The notes: generated from the letters alone by a model not told the origin. A stretch of 34,638 bases of DNA from Microbacteriaceae bacterium (GCA_014378715.1 JACMNE010000019.1:1-34638), one strand, 5' to 3'; numbered from the stretch's first letter, positions 13,535 through 23,673 are shown. Numbers and translations: made by a program.

Positions 13535-14389
13535 TCAAGCTCGCTGGAGAAGGGTCTGCAGCCTAGCGAGCTCCGCCTGCGCCTGTGCCCAGCCCGCCCT
13601 GGCGACCGCAGGCACGACCGACTTGTCGAGCGAGTTCTTGCCCTGCGCCTGCTTCGCCTCGCCCGAGAAGGTGACGACCTCGACCTGGCGCTGCCCCAGA
13701 CGCTTGCGCTGGGCGGGCACCCGGCTCGAGCGACGGAAGGCGACGACGGTCGGCGCGAGGGCGATGACGGGGCCGTCACCGGGGGCGAGGTCGAGGTTGA
13801 GGGGCGAGCGGACGCCGCCGTCGATGTAGCGACGGCCCTCGATTTCGACCGGGGGCCAGATGAGCGGCACGGCGCAGCTTGCGCTGACTGCGTCGACGAG
13901 GCTCACCCCGTCGTAGGAGGTGACGATGCGCGGCTCGCCCGTCGTCGCGTCGACCGTGACGATGCGCAGGTCCGCCGCCGTCCAGTCGTGTCGCCCCAGG
14001 CGTGCCTCGATGACCGCGCGCCGTTCGCCGACGGAGCCCACCCGCTTCGCCAGGGCGAGGCGGGCGACGCGCTTAGAGGCTGCCTCCGCCGTGCCGGGCA
14101 GCGCCGAGGCGAGGAGGAATTTGAGGAGGTCGGAGCCGACGAAGCCCTTCGAGATCTCGTACGGGACCCCCTCGAGCTGCCCGGCGTAGACCTCGGCGAT
14201 CGGCACCCCCGCGGTGATCTTCGCCCCGACGGCCGAGCCGGCGCTTGTGCCGAGGACGGCTCTGGCACGGGTGAGGTCGAGACCGAGGTCGGCGAGCCCC
14301 GAGATGAGGCCGATCTGCCAGGCGATGCCCGCGACTCCCCCGCCACCCAGCACGAGAGTGAAGTCGGGGGTCGGACTGGGCTGTGCCAC
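13535..14389 (-). CDS. Patatin-like phospholipase
   Basis: The start is a GTG at 14389 with AAGGAG five bases upstream, giving 284 residues; an in-frame upstream GTG or ATG has no such site. The catalytic features of the patatin fold are visible: the oxyanion-hole loop GGGGVAG (about 15-21), the nucleophile elbow GTSAGS (Ser 49) and the Asp of the dyad in YIDGGVRSPLNLDLA. There is no signal peptide, so it is likely a cytoplasmic lipid acyl hydrolase. The C-terminal helices (KNSLDKSVVPAVARAGWAQAQAE) are typical of the family in actinobacteria. It has the same orientation as PhzF downstream. Confidence 0.93.
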   Translation of the reverse strand: MAQPSPTPDFTLVLGGGGVAGIAWQIGLISGLADLGLDLTRARAVLGTSAGSAVGAKITAGVPIAEVYAGQLEGVPYEISKGFVGSDLLKFLLASALPGTAEAASKRVARLALAKRVGSVGERRAVIEARLGRHDWTAADLRIVTVDATTGEPRIVTSYDGVSLVDAVSASCAVPLIWPPVEIEGRRYIDGGVRSPLNLDLAPGDGPVIALAPTVVAFRRSSRVPAQRKRLGQRQVEVVTFSGEAKQAQGKNSLDKSVVPAVARAGWAQAQAELARLQTLLQRA

Positions 14390-14408
14390 GGGTGCTCCTT
14401 GTCGGCGG

Positions 14409-14423
14409 GACCGGTCACCGGTC
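14409..14423. promoter_or_regulatory. 15-bp near-perfect palindrome upstream of the patatin gene
   Basis: GACCGGT (14409-14415) and ACCGGTC (14417-14423) flank a single C. The site is 20-34 bases upstream of the patatin GTG start, in the short gap after the membrane-protein gene. It could be an operator or a transcript hairpin; no regulator can be assigned. Confidence 0.4.
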
Positions 14424-14469
14424 GTAGAACAAGCGTCGCACGGTGGGGGCGCCGGGCCAGACCTCCGGG

Positions 14470-15636
14470 TCACGCCGCCGCGAGGGCCGGCAGCCGGCGC
14501 GGGGCCACCACCAGGCAGATTGCGCCGGCCAGCGCGAGCTGCCCGCCCAGGGCATAGAGGTAGCCGGCCACGGAGATGCCGCCGGAATAGGGCGGGATGG
14601 TGTCGGCGATGCTCATCCCGAGCGAGAAACCTGCCCAGAACTGGAAGAAGACGGCGGCGGACACCACAACGAGCGCGCTAGTGACAACGGGGCGGACGGT
14701 CCAGACATCCGCTTTCTGGGAGAAGAACATCGCTGCGGCGAGCCAGCCGAGCACCAAAACGCCCCAGAACACGGCCCAGACGACGATCGAGGCGATGCCG
14801 GCGGAGCGGTCTGCCGGGCTCAGCGCCGCGTAGATCTCCGCGACGGTGAGCGACTCGGTGGCCGACAGCGGACCCCAGACGAGCAGGTCGACAGCGCCGA
14901 ACCCGACCACGCCGAGCAGCGCTGCAGTGATCGAGACGACGACGGTGCGGCGGTGCCAGCGCGGGCGGAATGGCGCGGGCGGCGGGAAGACCGGGGCGTA
15001 GCGCGCGGGGGCGAAGGCGAGGGTCGCTAGTCCGCAGACGAGGGCGGCCAGCAGCAGCACGGCGGCGAGGGCGGCGAGGCCCAGAGGGAAGGAGGCCGAC
15101 GAGGCCAGCAGGGACATCGCCAAGGCGGCGGCGGTCGTGAAGCCGGCGGTCGCCAGGGCGGCGGTGATGATCGCGAGAGTCGACGCGTGGAACGCCGCGC
15201 GCCACAGCTGGGCCACCCCGGCGACGGCGCAGAGCGCGGCGAGAATGGGCACCAGGAAGGTGAGCGGGGCGAGCGCCGCTGTCGTCACCGTGGCCGCGCC
15301 GGGCTGAGCGCCACCGTCCGGGCGCACCCCGCCGAGCAGGAACGATCCCATTCCCCAGACGACCGAGGAACACAGGAGCGCGATCCCCCATCTCGCGCGG
15401 CGGTGGACGGTCTCGGTGATCGGCAGCCCGGAGACCTCGGGCGCGGCGCGGTTGAGGGTCAGGCTGAAGAGGGCGGCACCCCACACCACGCCGGAGCTGG
15501 GGAGTCCGAGCTCGCGGGAGCCCGCGACATCCGCCAGCCACTCCTCGCGGAAGCGGTCGCGCACGACGGGCGGAAGGGTGGACGCGGTAAGGCGGACGAG
15601 CGCCGCGGAGAGACGTACCGGCGCCGGGCCGCTCAT
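14470..15636 (-). CDS. Multi-spanning membrane protein paired with a PadR regulator
   Basis: The ATG at 15636 overlaps the PadR stop (ATGA) and gives 388 residues; the open frame upstream only shadows the PadR gene. The N-terminal region (APVRLSAALVRLTASTLPPVVRDRFREEWLADVAGSRELG) resembles the cytoplasmic prefix found in actinobacterial permease-like proteins encoded next to PadR genes, with the REEWLADV motif. About nine hydrophobic helices follow. No catalytic or transport motif is recognisable. Pairing with PadR suggests a membrane-stress or export function under its control; this is inference from context. Confidence 0.78.
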   Translation of the reverse strand: MSGPAPVRLSAALVRLTASTLPPVVRDRFREEWLADVAGSRELGLPSSGVVWGAALFSLTLNRAAPEVSGLPITETVHRRARWGIALLCSSVVWGMGSFLLGGVRPDGGAQPGAATVTTAALAPLTFLVPILAALCAVAGVAQLWRAAFHASTLAIITAALATAGFTTAAALAMSLLASSASFPLGLAALAAVLLLAALVCGLATLAFAPARYAPVFPPPAPFRPRWHRRTVVVSITAALLGVVGFGAVDLLVWGPLSATESLTVAEIYAALSPADRSAGIASIVVWAVFWGVLVLGWLAAAMFFSQKADVWTVRPVVTSALVVVSAAVFFQFWAGFSLGMSIADTIPPYSGGISVAGYLYALGGQLALAGAICLVVAPRRLPALAAA

Positions 15637-15950
15637 GCGCCGGCCCCGGCGGCGCGCGCTGCCCGGAGGCGCTCTGTCGACGCGAAGGCGGCCACCGCGG
15701 CGCGTGCCGCCAACGCGCCGCCGGCGGTGAGCTCGTACAGGCGGCGGCGCGGGCCCGTGCGCGCCGGGTCGTCCTCCCACTCGGAGCGTACCCAGCCCGC
15801 CCGCTCGAGCCGGTCGAGCAGCGGGTAGACGGTGCCGGGTGGCCGCAGTGAGTCCTTCACGATTCGCAGCCCCCAGGTCGCCCCGCCGCACCCGATCAGG
15901 CTCGTGAGAACATCGACGGTCGCGCCGGTCATGCGGGAGAGGGGTTCCAT
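15633..15950 (-). CDS. PadR-family transcriptional regulator
   Basis: This 105-residue protein has the PadR winged helix: TGATVDVLTSLIGCGGATWGLRIVKDS, then LRPPGTVYPLLDRLERAGWVRSEWED and GPRRRLYELTAGGALAARAAV. The GTVYPLLDRLE-GW core and the YELT wing are diagnostic. The C-terminal dimerisation helix is short, as in the compact PadR subfamily. It is the first gene of a two-gene operon with the membrane protein, and a perfect 14-bp palindrome lies 26-39 bases upstream, consistent with autoregulation. Confidence 0.93.
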   Translation of the reverse strand: MEPLSRMTGATVDVLTSLIGCGGATWGLRIVKDSLRPPGTVYPLLDRLERAGWVRSEWEDDPARTGPRRRLYELTAGGALAARAAVAAFASTERLRAARAAGAGA

Positions 15951-15975
15951 ACCGCCACCCTACTCGTATCTCGAT

Positions 15976-15989
15976 CTATATCGATATAG
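15976..15989. promoter_or_regulatory. Probable PadR operator, perfect 14-bp palindrome
   Basis: CTATATCGATATAG is a perfect palindrome, AT-rich in a GC-rich background, located 26-39 bases upstream of the PadR ATG and about 46 bases upstream of the divergent GNAT gene. It probably overlaps the promoter of the PadR operon. Assignment to PadR is by position. Confidence 0.6.
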
Positions 15990-16034
15990 CGGATGTCGGG
16001 GGGTGCCGAGCCCGCTCACTGCCAGGATGGACCC

Positions 16035-17054
16035 ATGCATCGCCTCGCCGTCCCCGCCGACCTGAGGGACATCCGTGCCATCGAAATCGCGGCGGGAGAG
16101 GATTTCCGCATGGTCGGCCTGGGCCGGGTGGCGGACGACCCGCCGATCACGGCGGCCGATTTCGATCCGTATCTCGACCGCGGCGACGCGTGGGTGACGG
16201 TTGCGGACGGCGGCCATGTCATCGCCTATCTCCTTCTCGACACGCTGGACACCGCGCTGCACGTCGAGCAGGTCACGGTGCACCCTGCGCAGGCGCGCCG
16301 GGGCCACGGCGCGGCCCTCATCGCCCTCGCCTGCGCGACAGCCGTGAGCCGTGGCCTTCCGGCCATCACGCTGACCACGTTCCGGGAGGTGCCGTGGAAC
16401 GCTCCCTACTATGCGCGGCTGGGATTCGTCGAAGTGCCCGTGGCCGACCGGGGTCCAGAGCTGTCAGGACGCATCGCCGCCGAGGCGGAGCACCGGTGGC
16501 CCTGGCCGCGTGTCGCCATGGCGAGGAAGGCCGACTCGCCCCTGCCGTCCTGGCCCGCCATCGAACCGCTCGAGTCGGCTCGTCTGCGGCTCGAACCACT
16601 CTCCGTCGACCACGCTGATGGTATGGCCACCGCCCTGTCCGACGCCGCGCTGTACGAGTTCACCGGTGGTTCCGCGCCGACCGTCGCCGAGCTCGTCCGC
16701 CGGTATACGGCGCAATGCCTCGGCGGTTCGCCCGACGGCGCGCAACGCTGGCTCAACTGGATCATCGTCCCCCGAGACCGAGCCCGCCCCGTCGGCTACG
16801 TCCAGGCCTCGATCGAACGGGCCGGCGACGCGGTCGTCGCCGATATCGCCTGGGTCGTTTGCCCTGCCGCCCAGCGAATGGGAATCGCGTCGGAGGCCGC
16901 CGCCGCGATGACGGACTGGTTGCGCGAGGCGGGCGTCGAACGATTCACGGCGTCAATCCTGCCCGACCACTACGCGTCGATGGGCGTCGCGCGACGATTG
17001 GGGCTGCACGCGACCTCCGCTGTGGTCGACGGCGAAGCGGTCTGGGAGTCGTAG
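16035..17054 (+). CDS. Two-domain GNAT acetyltransferase
   Basis: Starting at the ATG at 16035, the protein has 339 residues, about twice a single GNAT domain. Domain 1 (about 1-170) has the acetyl-CoA motif A in VEQVTVHPAQARRGHGAALIALA and a motif-B segment NAPYYARLGFVEV. Domain 2 (about 180-339) begins ESARLRLEPLSVDHADGMATAL, as in RimJ/RimL-type enzymes, and carries WVVCPAAQRMGIASEAAAAMTDWL and a C-terminal YASMGVARRLGLHATS. In motif A of domain 2 the usual R/Q-x-x-G-x-G/A is seen as QRMGIA. Two active domains in one chain could act on different substrates; none can be named. It is divergent from the PadR operon. Confidence 0.9.
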   Translation: MHRLAVPADLRDIRAIEIAAGEDFRMVGLGRVADDPPITAADFDPYLDRGDAWVTVADGGHVIAYLLLDTLDTALHVEQVTVHPAQARRGHGAALIALACATAVSRGLPAITLTTFREVPWNAPYYARLGFVEVPVADRGPELSGRIAAEAEHRWPWPRVAMARKADSPLPSWPAIEPLESARLRLEPLSVDHADGMATALSDAALYEFTGGSAPTVAELVRRYTAQCLGGSPDGAQRWLNWIIVPRDRARPVGYVQASIERAGDAVVADIAWVVCPAAQRMGIASEAAAAMTDWLREAGVERFTASILPDHYASMGVARRLGLHATSAVVDGEAVWES

Positions 17055-17239
17055 TCCACATCGAAACGAACCCGCCGTCACGCGGTTGCTCGTCACTCAC
17101 GCGGACCCTCCCTCGGCCCGCGGGGTCACTGTTCGGTCGTGCGGCGGTAATCGGACCCGCAGATCTGAACAGCGCGTGCCTCACACGGCCGGGCGGAGAG
17201 CGGCCAAGCCGCCGTGGCGGCGGACTCGGCCCCGCACCC

Positions 17240-17911
17240 TCAGAACGCCGTGCTCGGCAGGTCCTTTTCACCGTCGACAACAGCCGCGATGATGCGGGTC
17301 GCGACCGCATCCGGGTCGAGCCCGGTGGGGAAGGCGGGCGAGGTTCCGGCGATCGCCCGCGTCGCGAGCCCGGTCTCCGTGTGACCGGGGCGCGCGTCCA
17401 CGATGCGGATACCGGAGCGACGCAGCTCCCGCGACGCGGCCTGCGTGAACGCGGCCAGGCCCGCCTTCGACGCCGAGTAGGCGGCGAGTCCCGCGGTCGG
17501 CGACTCCGAGACGACGCCGCTGAGCGTCACGATGAACGGCTCGTTCTTCGACGCGGCGAGGTGCGGGATGGCCGCGCGGATCAGCGCGATCGGCGCCGTC
17601 ATATTCACGGCGAAGAGCTCGGCGACGGTCTCGTCGGTGAGCTCGCCGACCGGTCCGAACGCGACGACTCCCGCGGCCAGCACGAGCCCATCGAGCCGAC
17701 CGTGGGTCGCGACGGCCGCCTCGACCAGAGCGGCAGCGGATGTCGGCTCCCGAAGGTCGGCGAGGAACGAATCGGGTCCGCTCAGGCTCGAGGGCTGCCG
17801 GGCCGCCCGGATCACGGTGCTGCCGGCCTCGACCAGCTGGGCCGCTATACGCGATCCCAGCCCGCCCGATGCACCGACGACGAGGACTACGGAACCAGAA
17901 AGTGAGGACAT
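17240..17911 (-). CDS. Short-chain dehydrogenase/reductase (SDR)
   Basis: This 223-residue protein is a classical SDR: glycine-rich cofactor motif VVGASGGLGSRIA near the N-terminus, DGLVLAAGVVAFG (the NAG-region equivalent), catalytic Ser in VTLSGVVSES, and YSASKAGLAAF with the catalytic Tyr and Lys. The sequence PGHTETGLATRA follows, as in the substrate loop. NAD(H) or NADP(H) preference and substrate cannot be read. It is convergent with the GNAT gene; the 185 bases between their stops show no gene. The upstream gap to the divergent DedA gene is short. Confidence 0.93.
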   Translation of the reverse strand: MSSLSGSVVLVVGASGGLGSRIAAQLVEAGSTVIRAARQPSSLSGPDSFLADLREPTSAAALVEAAVATHGRLDGLVLAAGVVAFGPVGELTDETVAELFAVNMTAPIALIRAAIPHLAASKNEPFIVTLSGVVSESPTAGLAAYSASKAGLAAFTQAASRELRRSGIRIVDARPGHTETGLATRAIAGTSPAFPTGLDPDAVATRIIAAVVDGEKDLPSTAF

Positions 17912-18035
17912 CTTCTCACCATACGGGCAGCGCGATTCACATTGACCCGTTCCCAGTGCACACCCGCTACTCTGTCAGCATCACCGGTGGCCACCTGCCC
18001 CCCACATGCCACCCGCCGACGACTGGAGCCTGTCC

Positions 18036-18794
18036 GTGCATCACCTGATCGCGCACCTTCCCGTGGCCGTCATACCGTGGCTCGATCCGCAAACCCTCAT
18101 CGAAGGGTTCGGCGCCTATGCGCTCATCGGGGTGTGCCTGATCGTCTTCGCCGAGACCGGACTGCTGATCGGATTCCTGCTGCCTGGCGACACCCTGCTC
18201 GTCATCACCGGTCTCCTCGCCTTCCCCGCGGCTGTCGGCGCCACCGCCATCGACATCCCCATCATCTGGGTGTGCCTCGCGATCGGCTTCTCCGCGTTCC
18301 TCGGCGGGGAGGTCGGCTATCTCATCGGGCACAAATTCGGCCCCAAGGTGTTCGAACGCAAGGAGAGCGGCCTGTTCAGCCGCGCCAATGTCGAACGCAC
18401 CAACGCCTTCTTCACCCGCTTCGGCGGACTCAGCGTGATCCTCGCTCGCTTCGTGCCGATCCTGCGCACCTTCGTGCCGGTCGCGGCCGGTGTCGGACAC
18501 ATGGACGCCCGCAAGTACTCGCTCTACAACTTCATCGGGGCCATGCTCTGGGGCGCCGGCCTGACATTCGCCGGCTACCTGCTCGGCTACATCCCGCCGG
18601 TCAGCGACTTCGTGCAGAAGTACATCGACCTGATCCTGCTCGGCGCGGTCGTGGTCACCCTCATCCCCACGATCTTTCACTACGTGCAGTCGATGATGCG
18701 AGCGAAGCGGGCCAGGGAGGCCGGGGTCCCCGTGCTGACGGACGAGCAGGCCGTCATCGACCCGAAGTACTTCGACCAGAAGAACCGCGACTGA
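18036..18794 (+). CDS. DedA-family membrane protein (VTT domain)
   Basis: I prefer the GTG at 18036, which has GGAG seven bases upstream; an ATG at 18006 is in frame but has no ribosome site. The protein shows the DedA signature: ETGLLIGFLLPGDTLLVITGLLAF, GEVGYLIGHKFGP and RFVPILRTFVPVAAGVGHMDARKYSLYNFIGAMLW, which contains the conserved F/R-F-x-P-x-x-R and G motifs. About five to six membrane segments are present and the C-terminus is charged. DedA proteins are flippases or scramblases for lipid carriers such as undecaprenyl phosphate in several bacteria; the exact lipid here is not known. Confidence 0.92.
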   Translation: MHHLIAHLPVAVIPWLDPQTLIEGFGAYALIGVCLIVFAETGLLIGFLLPGDTLLVITGLLAFPAAVGATAIDIPIIWVCLAIGFSAFLGGEVGYLIGHKFGPKVFERKESGLFSRANVERTNAFFTRFGGLSVILARFVPILRTFVPVAAGVGHMDARKYSLYNFIGAMLWGAGLTFAGYLLGYIPPVSDFVQKYIDLILLGAVVVTLIPTIFHYVQSMMRAKRAREAGVPVLTDEQAVIDPKYFDQKNRD

Positions 18795-18812
18795 CCACTG
18801 CCGCGGCCGTGA

Positions 18813-19370
18813 CTAGTCCGAACCGGGCAGCGTCACCCGCCTCTGGAGTGCGTCGCGGGACTGCTGGGCGGCGCGGCGCACCTCCTTCTCCGGATCCTTC
18901 AGCAGGGCGGCGATGATCTCGAGGTGGTCGGTGGTGCCGATCGCGGCGATGGCGTGCGCGGCGGCGGCGCGTACGCGGGGCACCTCGTCCGAGGTGAGCT
19001 CGACCATCTTCGTGGCGACGTGCAGCTCGCGTTCGAGTGCGACCCGCGCGCACATCTCACGCACCCGCCAGGCCTGGTTGTCGAGCCCGGCGATGACGGC
19101 GGTGACGGCCTGCTGGTTCCAGACGTGCAGCAGGGCGCGGGCACCCCAGAGCTCCGGCCAGTAGAGCGGCGGGGCGCCGTCGAGGAGCCCCTGAGCGTGG
19201 CGTCCCCCGACGTAGAGCAGGAAGTCCTCGCCGGCGTTCGCTCCGCCCATCAGCGCGATCGAGCGGGTCACGACCTCGTCGGCCCCGTAACGGGCCACGG
19301 CAGCGGCGATCCTCGCCTCGGTGGGCTGGTCGATCGGGACATCGGACTGGGGTTGTGAATTGTTGCGCAT
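18813..19370 (-). CDS. HEAT-repeat protein
   Basis: This 185-residue protein has helical repeats in its second half: AVIAGLDNQAWRVREMCARVALE, MVELTSDEVPRVRAAAAHAIAAIG and ALLKDPEKEVRRAAQQSRDAL, the HEAT/PBS-lyase repeat pattern. The first half (EARIAAAVARYGADEVVTRSIALMGGANAGEDFLLYVGG) also looks helical. No membrane segment or signal peptide is seen. It begins 12 bases after the mntR stop and is probably the third gene of the manganese operon. A protein-interaction scaffold role is suggested by the fold only. Confidence 0.85.
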   Translation of the reverse strand: MRNNSQPQSDVPIDQPTEARIAAAVARYGADEVVTRSIALMGGANAGEDFLLYVGGRHAQGLLDGAPPLYWPELWGARALLHVWNQQAVTAVIAGLDNQAWRVREMCARVALERELHVATKMVELTSDEVPRVRAAAAHAIAAIGTTDHLEIIAALLKDPEKEVRRAAQQSRDALQRRVTLPGSD

Positions 19371-19382
19371 TTGACGTCAACG

Positions 19383-20093
19383 CTACCGCGCGGGTGCGAC
19401 CGCCGTCGAAATCCAGATCGACGCGGCCGCGCCGTCCCCCAGGTCGAGCTCCCGCGCGCCGGCGCCGCTGCCCCCGATGCACACCGCCAGGGCACCGCCG
19501 AAGGGGCGCCGTCCGACCACCGTGACGTCGGTGTCGATGAGCAGGCGCTCCGCGCCGAGGTAGCGAAGCAGCTCGGGGTCGCGGTCGCTGATCCGCACGA
19601 CGGTGCCGGTCGCGCCGTCCGCGGCGTCGAGCAGCAGCACGGCGTCGGGCAGGGCGATGACACCGTCGCGGTCGGGGATCGGGTCGCCGTGCGGGTCGCG
19701 TCGGGGGTCGCCGAGCTGATCGGCGATCTTCTCGAGCAGCCGGTCGCTGACGGCATGCTCGAGCACGTCCGCCTCGTCGTGCACCTCGTCCCAGCCGTAG
19801 CCGAACGACTCGACGAGCCAGGTCTCGATCAGCCGGTGCCTGCGCACCATCCGCAGAGCGAGGGCGGTGCCGTTCGCTGTGAGGGTCACCGCGCCGTACG
19901 GCACGTGCGTCACGAGACCCGCCACCGCAAGTTTCTTCACCATCTCGGTGACGGACGACGCGGCGAGCCCCAGCCGCGACGCGAGCACCGTTGGCGTGAT
20001 CGGCTCGTCCTGCCACTCGGTGTGCGCGTAGATGACCTTGACGTAGTCCTCGATCGCACTGCCTCCCGCAGCATCCGCTCCCCTGATTCGCAT
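19383..20093 (-). CDS. mntR: DtxR/MntR-family metal-dependent transcriptional regulator
   Basis: The 236-residue protein has an N-terminal winged helix (EDYVKVIYAHTEWQDEPITPTVLASRLGLAASSVTEMVKKLAVAGLVTHVPYGAVTLTANG), the RRHRLIETWLVESFGYGWDEVHDEADVLEHAVSDRLLEKIADQLGDP dimerisation and metal-binding region with conserved His, Glu and Asp residues, and the typical DPHGDPIP segment. A C-terminal SH3-like domain, as in DtxR/IdeR, follows. Placement directly downstream of mntH suggests manganese sensing rather than iron, and control through the palindrome over the mntH start. The ATG at 20093 is 12 bases after the mntH stop. Confidence 0.9.
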   Translation of the reverse strand: MRIRGADAAGGSAIEDYVKVIYAHTEWQDEPITPTVLASRLGLAASSVTEMVKKLAVAGLVTHVPYGAVTLTANGTALALRMVRRHRLIETWLVESFGYGWDEVHDEADVLEHAVSDRLLEKIADQLGDPRRDPHGDPIPDRDGVIALPDAVLLLDAADGATGTVVRISDRDPELLRYLGAERLLIDTDVTVVGRRPFGGALAVCIGGSGAGARELDLGDGAAASIWISTAVAPAR

Positions 20094-20105
20094 CCGTCGA
20101 TCCTC

Positions 20106-21368
20106 TCAGGCGCCGGTGATCGTCAGGTAGATGAGCGCCAGGTTGAGCACGATCACGAGCGTCACGATGAGGCCGAGCGCCCAGCGCATCGGGCCCCGGT
20201 TCGCCTGCTCCTGCATGATCGACCGGTCGTTGGTGAGCCTCAGCAGCGGGATGAGCGCGAACGGGATGCCGAAGCTCAGCACGACCTGGCTCAGCACGAG
20301 GGATGTGGTCGGGTCCGCGCCGGCCGCGAGGAGGCCGATCGCGGGGATGAGTGTCACGACCCGCCTGGTCAGCAGCGGGATGCGCCTGTGCAGCAGCCCC
20401 TCCATGATCGTCGCCCCCGCGTAGGAGCCGACCGAGGTCGAGGCGAGCCCCGACGCGAGCAGTCCGATCGCGAAGACCAGCGCGATGCCGGGGCCGAGCG
20501 CCACCGTGATCGCGGCGTGGGCGCCCTCGATCGAGTCGGTCCCCTCCACCCCCTGCAGGTTCGCGGCGGCGAGCAGCAGCATGCCGAGGTTGACGATGCC
20601 GGCGATGCCCAGCGCGATTCCGACATCCCAGCGGGTCGCCCCGAGCAGGCGCCTCCTCGAGGCAGCGGATGTCGCGTGGCCGTGGCGGTCGCGCGCGAGC
20701 GCCGAGTGCACGTAGATCGCGTGCGGCATCACCGTCGCGCCGAGCATGCTGGCCGCGAGCAGCACGGAGTTGGCGCCCTCGAAGCGCGGCACGAGCCCGG
20801 CCAGCACGGAGGGCGCGTCGGGCGGGTTCGTCACGAGACCGGCCAGGAACCCGATCGCGACGATCGCGAGCAATGCGATGATGACCGACTCGAAGGGCCG
20901 CTGGCCGTAACGGTTTTGGGTCGCGAGCAGCAACATCGACACAACGCCAACGATCAAACCGCCGAGCGGCAGCGGGAGGCCGAAGAGCAGGTTAAGCGCG
21001 ATGGCCCCGCCGATGACCTCGGCGAGGTCGGTGGCGACGGCGATGAGCTCGGCCTGCACCCAGAACGCGCGCCGGGACGTCGTCCCGAGCCGCTGCCCGA
21101 GCAGCTGCGGGAGGGTCTGGCCGGTGACGATGCCGAGCTTCGCGGACTGGTACTGCACGATCGCGGCCATCAGGTTCGCGGCTACCAGCACCCAGACGAG
21201 CAGATAGCCGAATCGCGCTCCCCCGGTGAGGTTCGCGGCCACGTTGCCGGGGTCGACGTAGGCGATCGCCGCGACGAAGGCGGGGCCGAGGAGCATCGCG
21301 CCGCGGCCGAGCCGCCGTCGACCGAACCGCACCCTGTTTCGGATGACGGGCACGTCAGGTTTCGGCAT
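20106..21368 (-). CDS. mntH: NRAMP-family divalent metal (Mn2+/Fe2+) transporter
   Basis: This 420-residue membrane protein has eleven or so helices and the NRAMP metal-site motifs: AIAYVDPGNVAANL in helix 1 (Asp and Asn of DPGN, about residues 39-42) and ASMLGATVMPHAIYVHS in helix 6 (Met-Pro-His, the thiol/His ligand side). The EVIGGAIALNLLFGLPLPLG loop also matches. It imports Mn2+ (and often Fe2+) driven by protons. It is 71 bases downstream of rdgB but likely has its own promoter, because a perfect palindromic operator overlaps the ATG. It forms an operon with mntR and the HEAT-repeat gene. Confidence 0.95.
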   Translation of the reverse strand: MPKPDVPVIRNRVRFGRRRLGRGAMLLGPAFVAAIAYVDPGNVAANLTGGARFGYLLVWVLVAANLMAAIVQYQSAKLGIVTGQTLPQLLGQRLGTTSRRAFWVQAELIAVATDLAEVIGGAIALNLLFGLPLPLGGLIVGVVSMLLLATQNRYGQRPFESVIIALLAIVAIGFLAGLVTNPPDAPSVLAGLVPRFEGANSVLLAASMLGATVMPHAIYVHSALARDRHGHATSAASRRRLLGATRWDVGIALGIAGIVNLGMLLLAAANLQGVEGTDSIEGAHAAITVALGPGIALVFAIGLLASGLASTSVGSYAGATIMEGLLHRRIPLLTRRVVTLIPAIGLLAAGADPTTSLVLSQVVLSFGIPFALIPLLRLTNDRSIMQEQANRGPMRWALGLIVTLVIVLNLALIYLTITGA

Positions 21369-21377
21369 ACCGAAACC
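21358..21377. promoter_or_regulatory. Probable MntR operator overlapping the mntH start
   Basis: GGTTTCGG (21358-21365) and CCGAAACC (21370-21377) are perfect inverted arms around a 4-base spacer (CATA). The site covers the mntH ATG at 21368. The TTNGG-N4-CCNAA-like shape is the kind of sequence bound by DtxR/MntR family repressors, and the regulator is encoded in the same operon. Direct binding is inferred. Confidence 0.65.
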
Positions 21378-21410
21378 CTAACCTGTGGCCGCTTCCGCGC
21401 CTAGCCTGCC

Positions 21411-21431
21411 GGGAGACGGGAGACGGGAGAC
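21411..21431. repeat. 7-bp tandem repeat between mntH and rdgB
   Basis: Three perfect copies of gggagac occupy 21411-21431, just upstream of the mntH promoter region and next to the rdgB stop. It is a short direct repeat with no known function. Confidence 0.8.
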
Positions 21432-21439
21432 GGGACGGA

Positions 21440-22056
21440 CTATGCGCCCAGCAGCTCCGTGCGCACGACCGCGATGATGCGACCGAAGGCGATCGCGCGA
21501 TGGCTGACCGCGTTCTTCTCGTTCGCGGTGAGCTCGGCGGCCGAGAGGGTTCCGCCGTCGGGGCGGAAGACCGGGTCATAGCCAAAGCCGCTGCTGCCGG
21601 CCGCCTCGAGCAGCACCGTGCCCGGCCAACTGCCCGTTTCGACGTGCTCGAAGGGCTCGGCGGGCACGGATAGCGCGGAGCTGGACGCACCGGCCGGGAC
21701 CACCAGGGCGGCTGCGCACTCGAAGTGCGCCGTGCGGTCGGTCTCCCCCACGAGGTTCTCGAGCAGCACCCGGCGGTTGTCCGCGTCGTCGCGGGTGCCC
21801 GCGTACCTGGCCGAGTGGATGCCGGGGGCGCCGCCCAGCGCGTCGACGCTGATGCCGGAGTCATCCGCGATCGCTGGCAGACCGGTGTGCGCGGAGGCGG
21901 CGCGCGCCTTGATCAGTGCGTTATCGGCAAAAGTGAGGCCGTCCTCGACCGGTTCCGGGCCGTCGTAGCCGACGAGCTCGATCCCGGACAGCTGCGGCGC
22001 AAGGATCCGGCGCAGCTCCTCGACCTTGTGGGCGTTGTGCGTTGCGATGACCAGCT

Positions 22057-22060
<4 letters not shown>
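21440..22060 (-). CDS. rdgB: Non-canonical purine NTP pyrophosphatase (RdgB/HAM1)
   Basis: The 206-residue protein matches the family along its length: [17 protein letters not shown] at the N-terminus, the catalytic [24 protein letters not shown] block with acidic residues for Mg2+, the [11 protein letters not shown] motif and the C-terminal [13 protein letters not shown]. It hydrolyses ITP, dITP and XTP to monophosphates, keeping deaminated purines out of nucleic acids. The GTG start overlaps the rph stop (GTGA). It is the last of the murI-rph-rdgB run. Confidence 0.96.
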
Positions 22061-23648
<1,588 letters not shown>

Positions 23649-23673
23649 CAGACGAGTTTAGACGGCGAGCGAC

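Noticed and set aside
19371-21404. Long open frame (677 codons) on the plus strand opposite mntR and mntH
   Set aside because: It is antisense to two clear genes, has Arg/Gly/His/Asp-rich composition typical of GC-rich shadow frames, and shows no domain.
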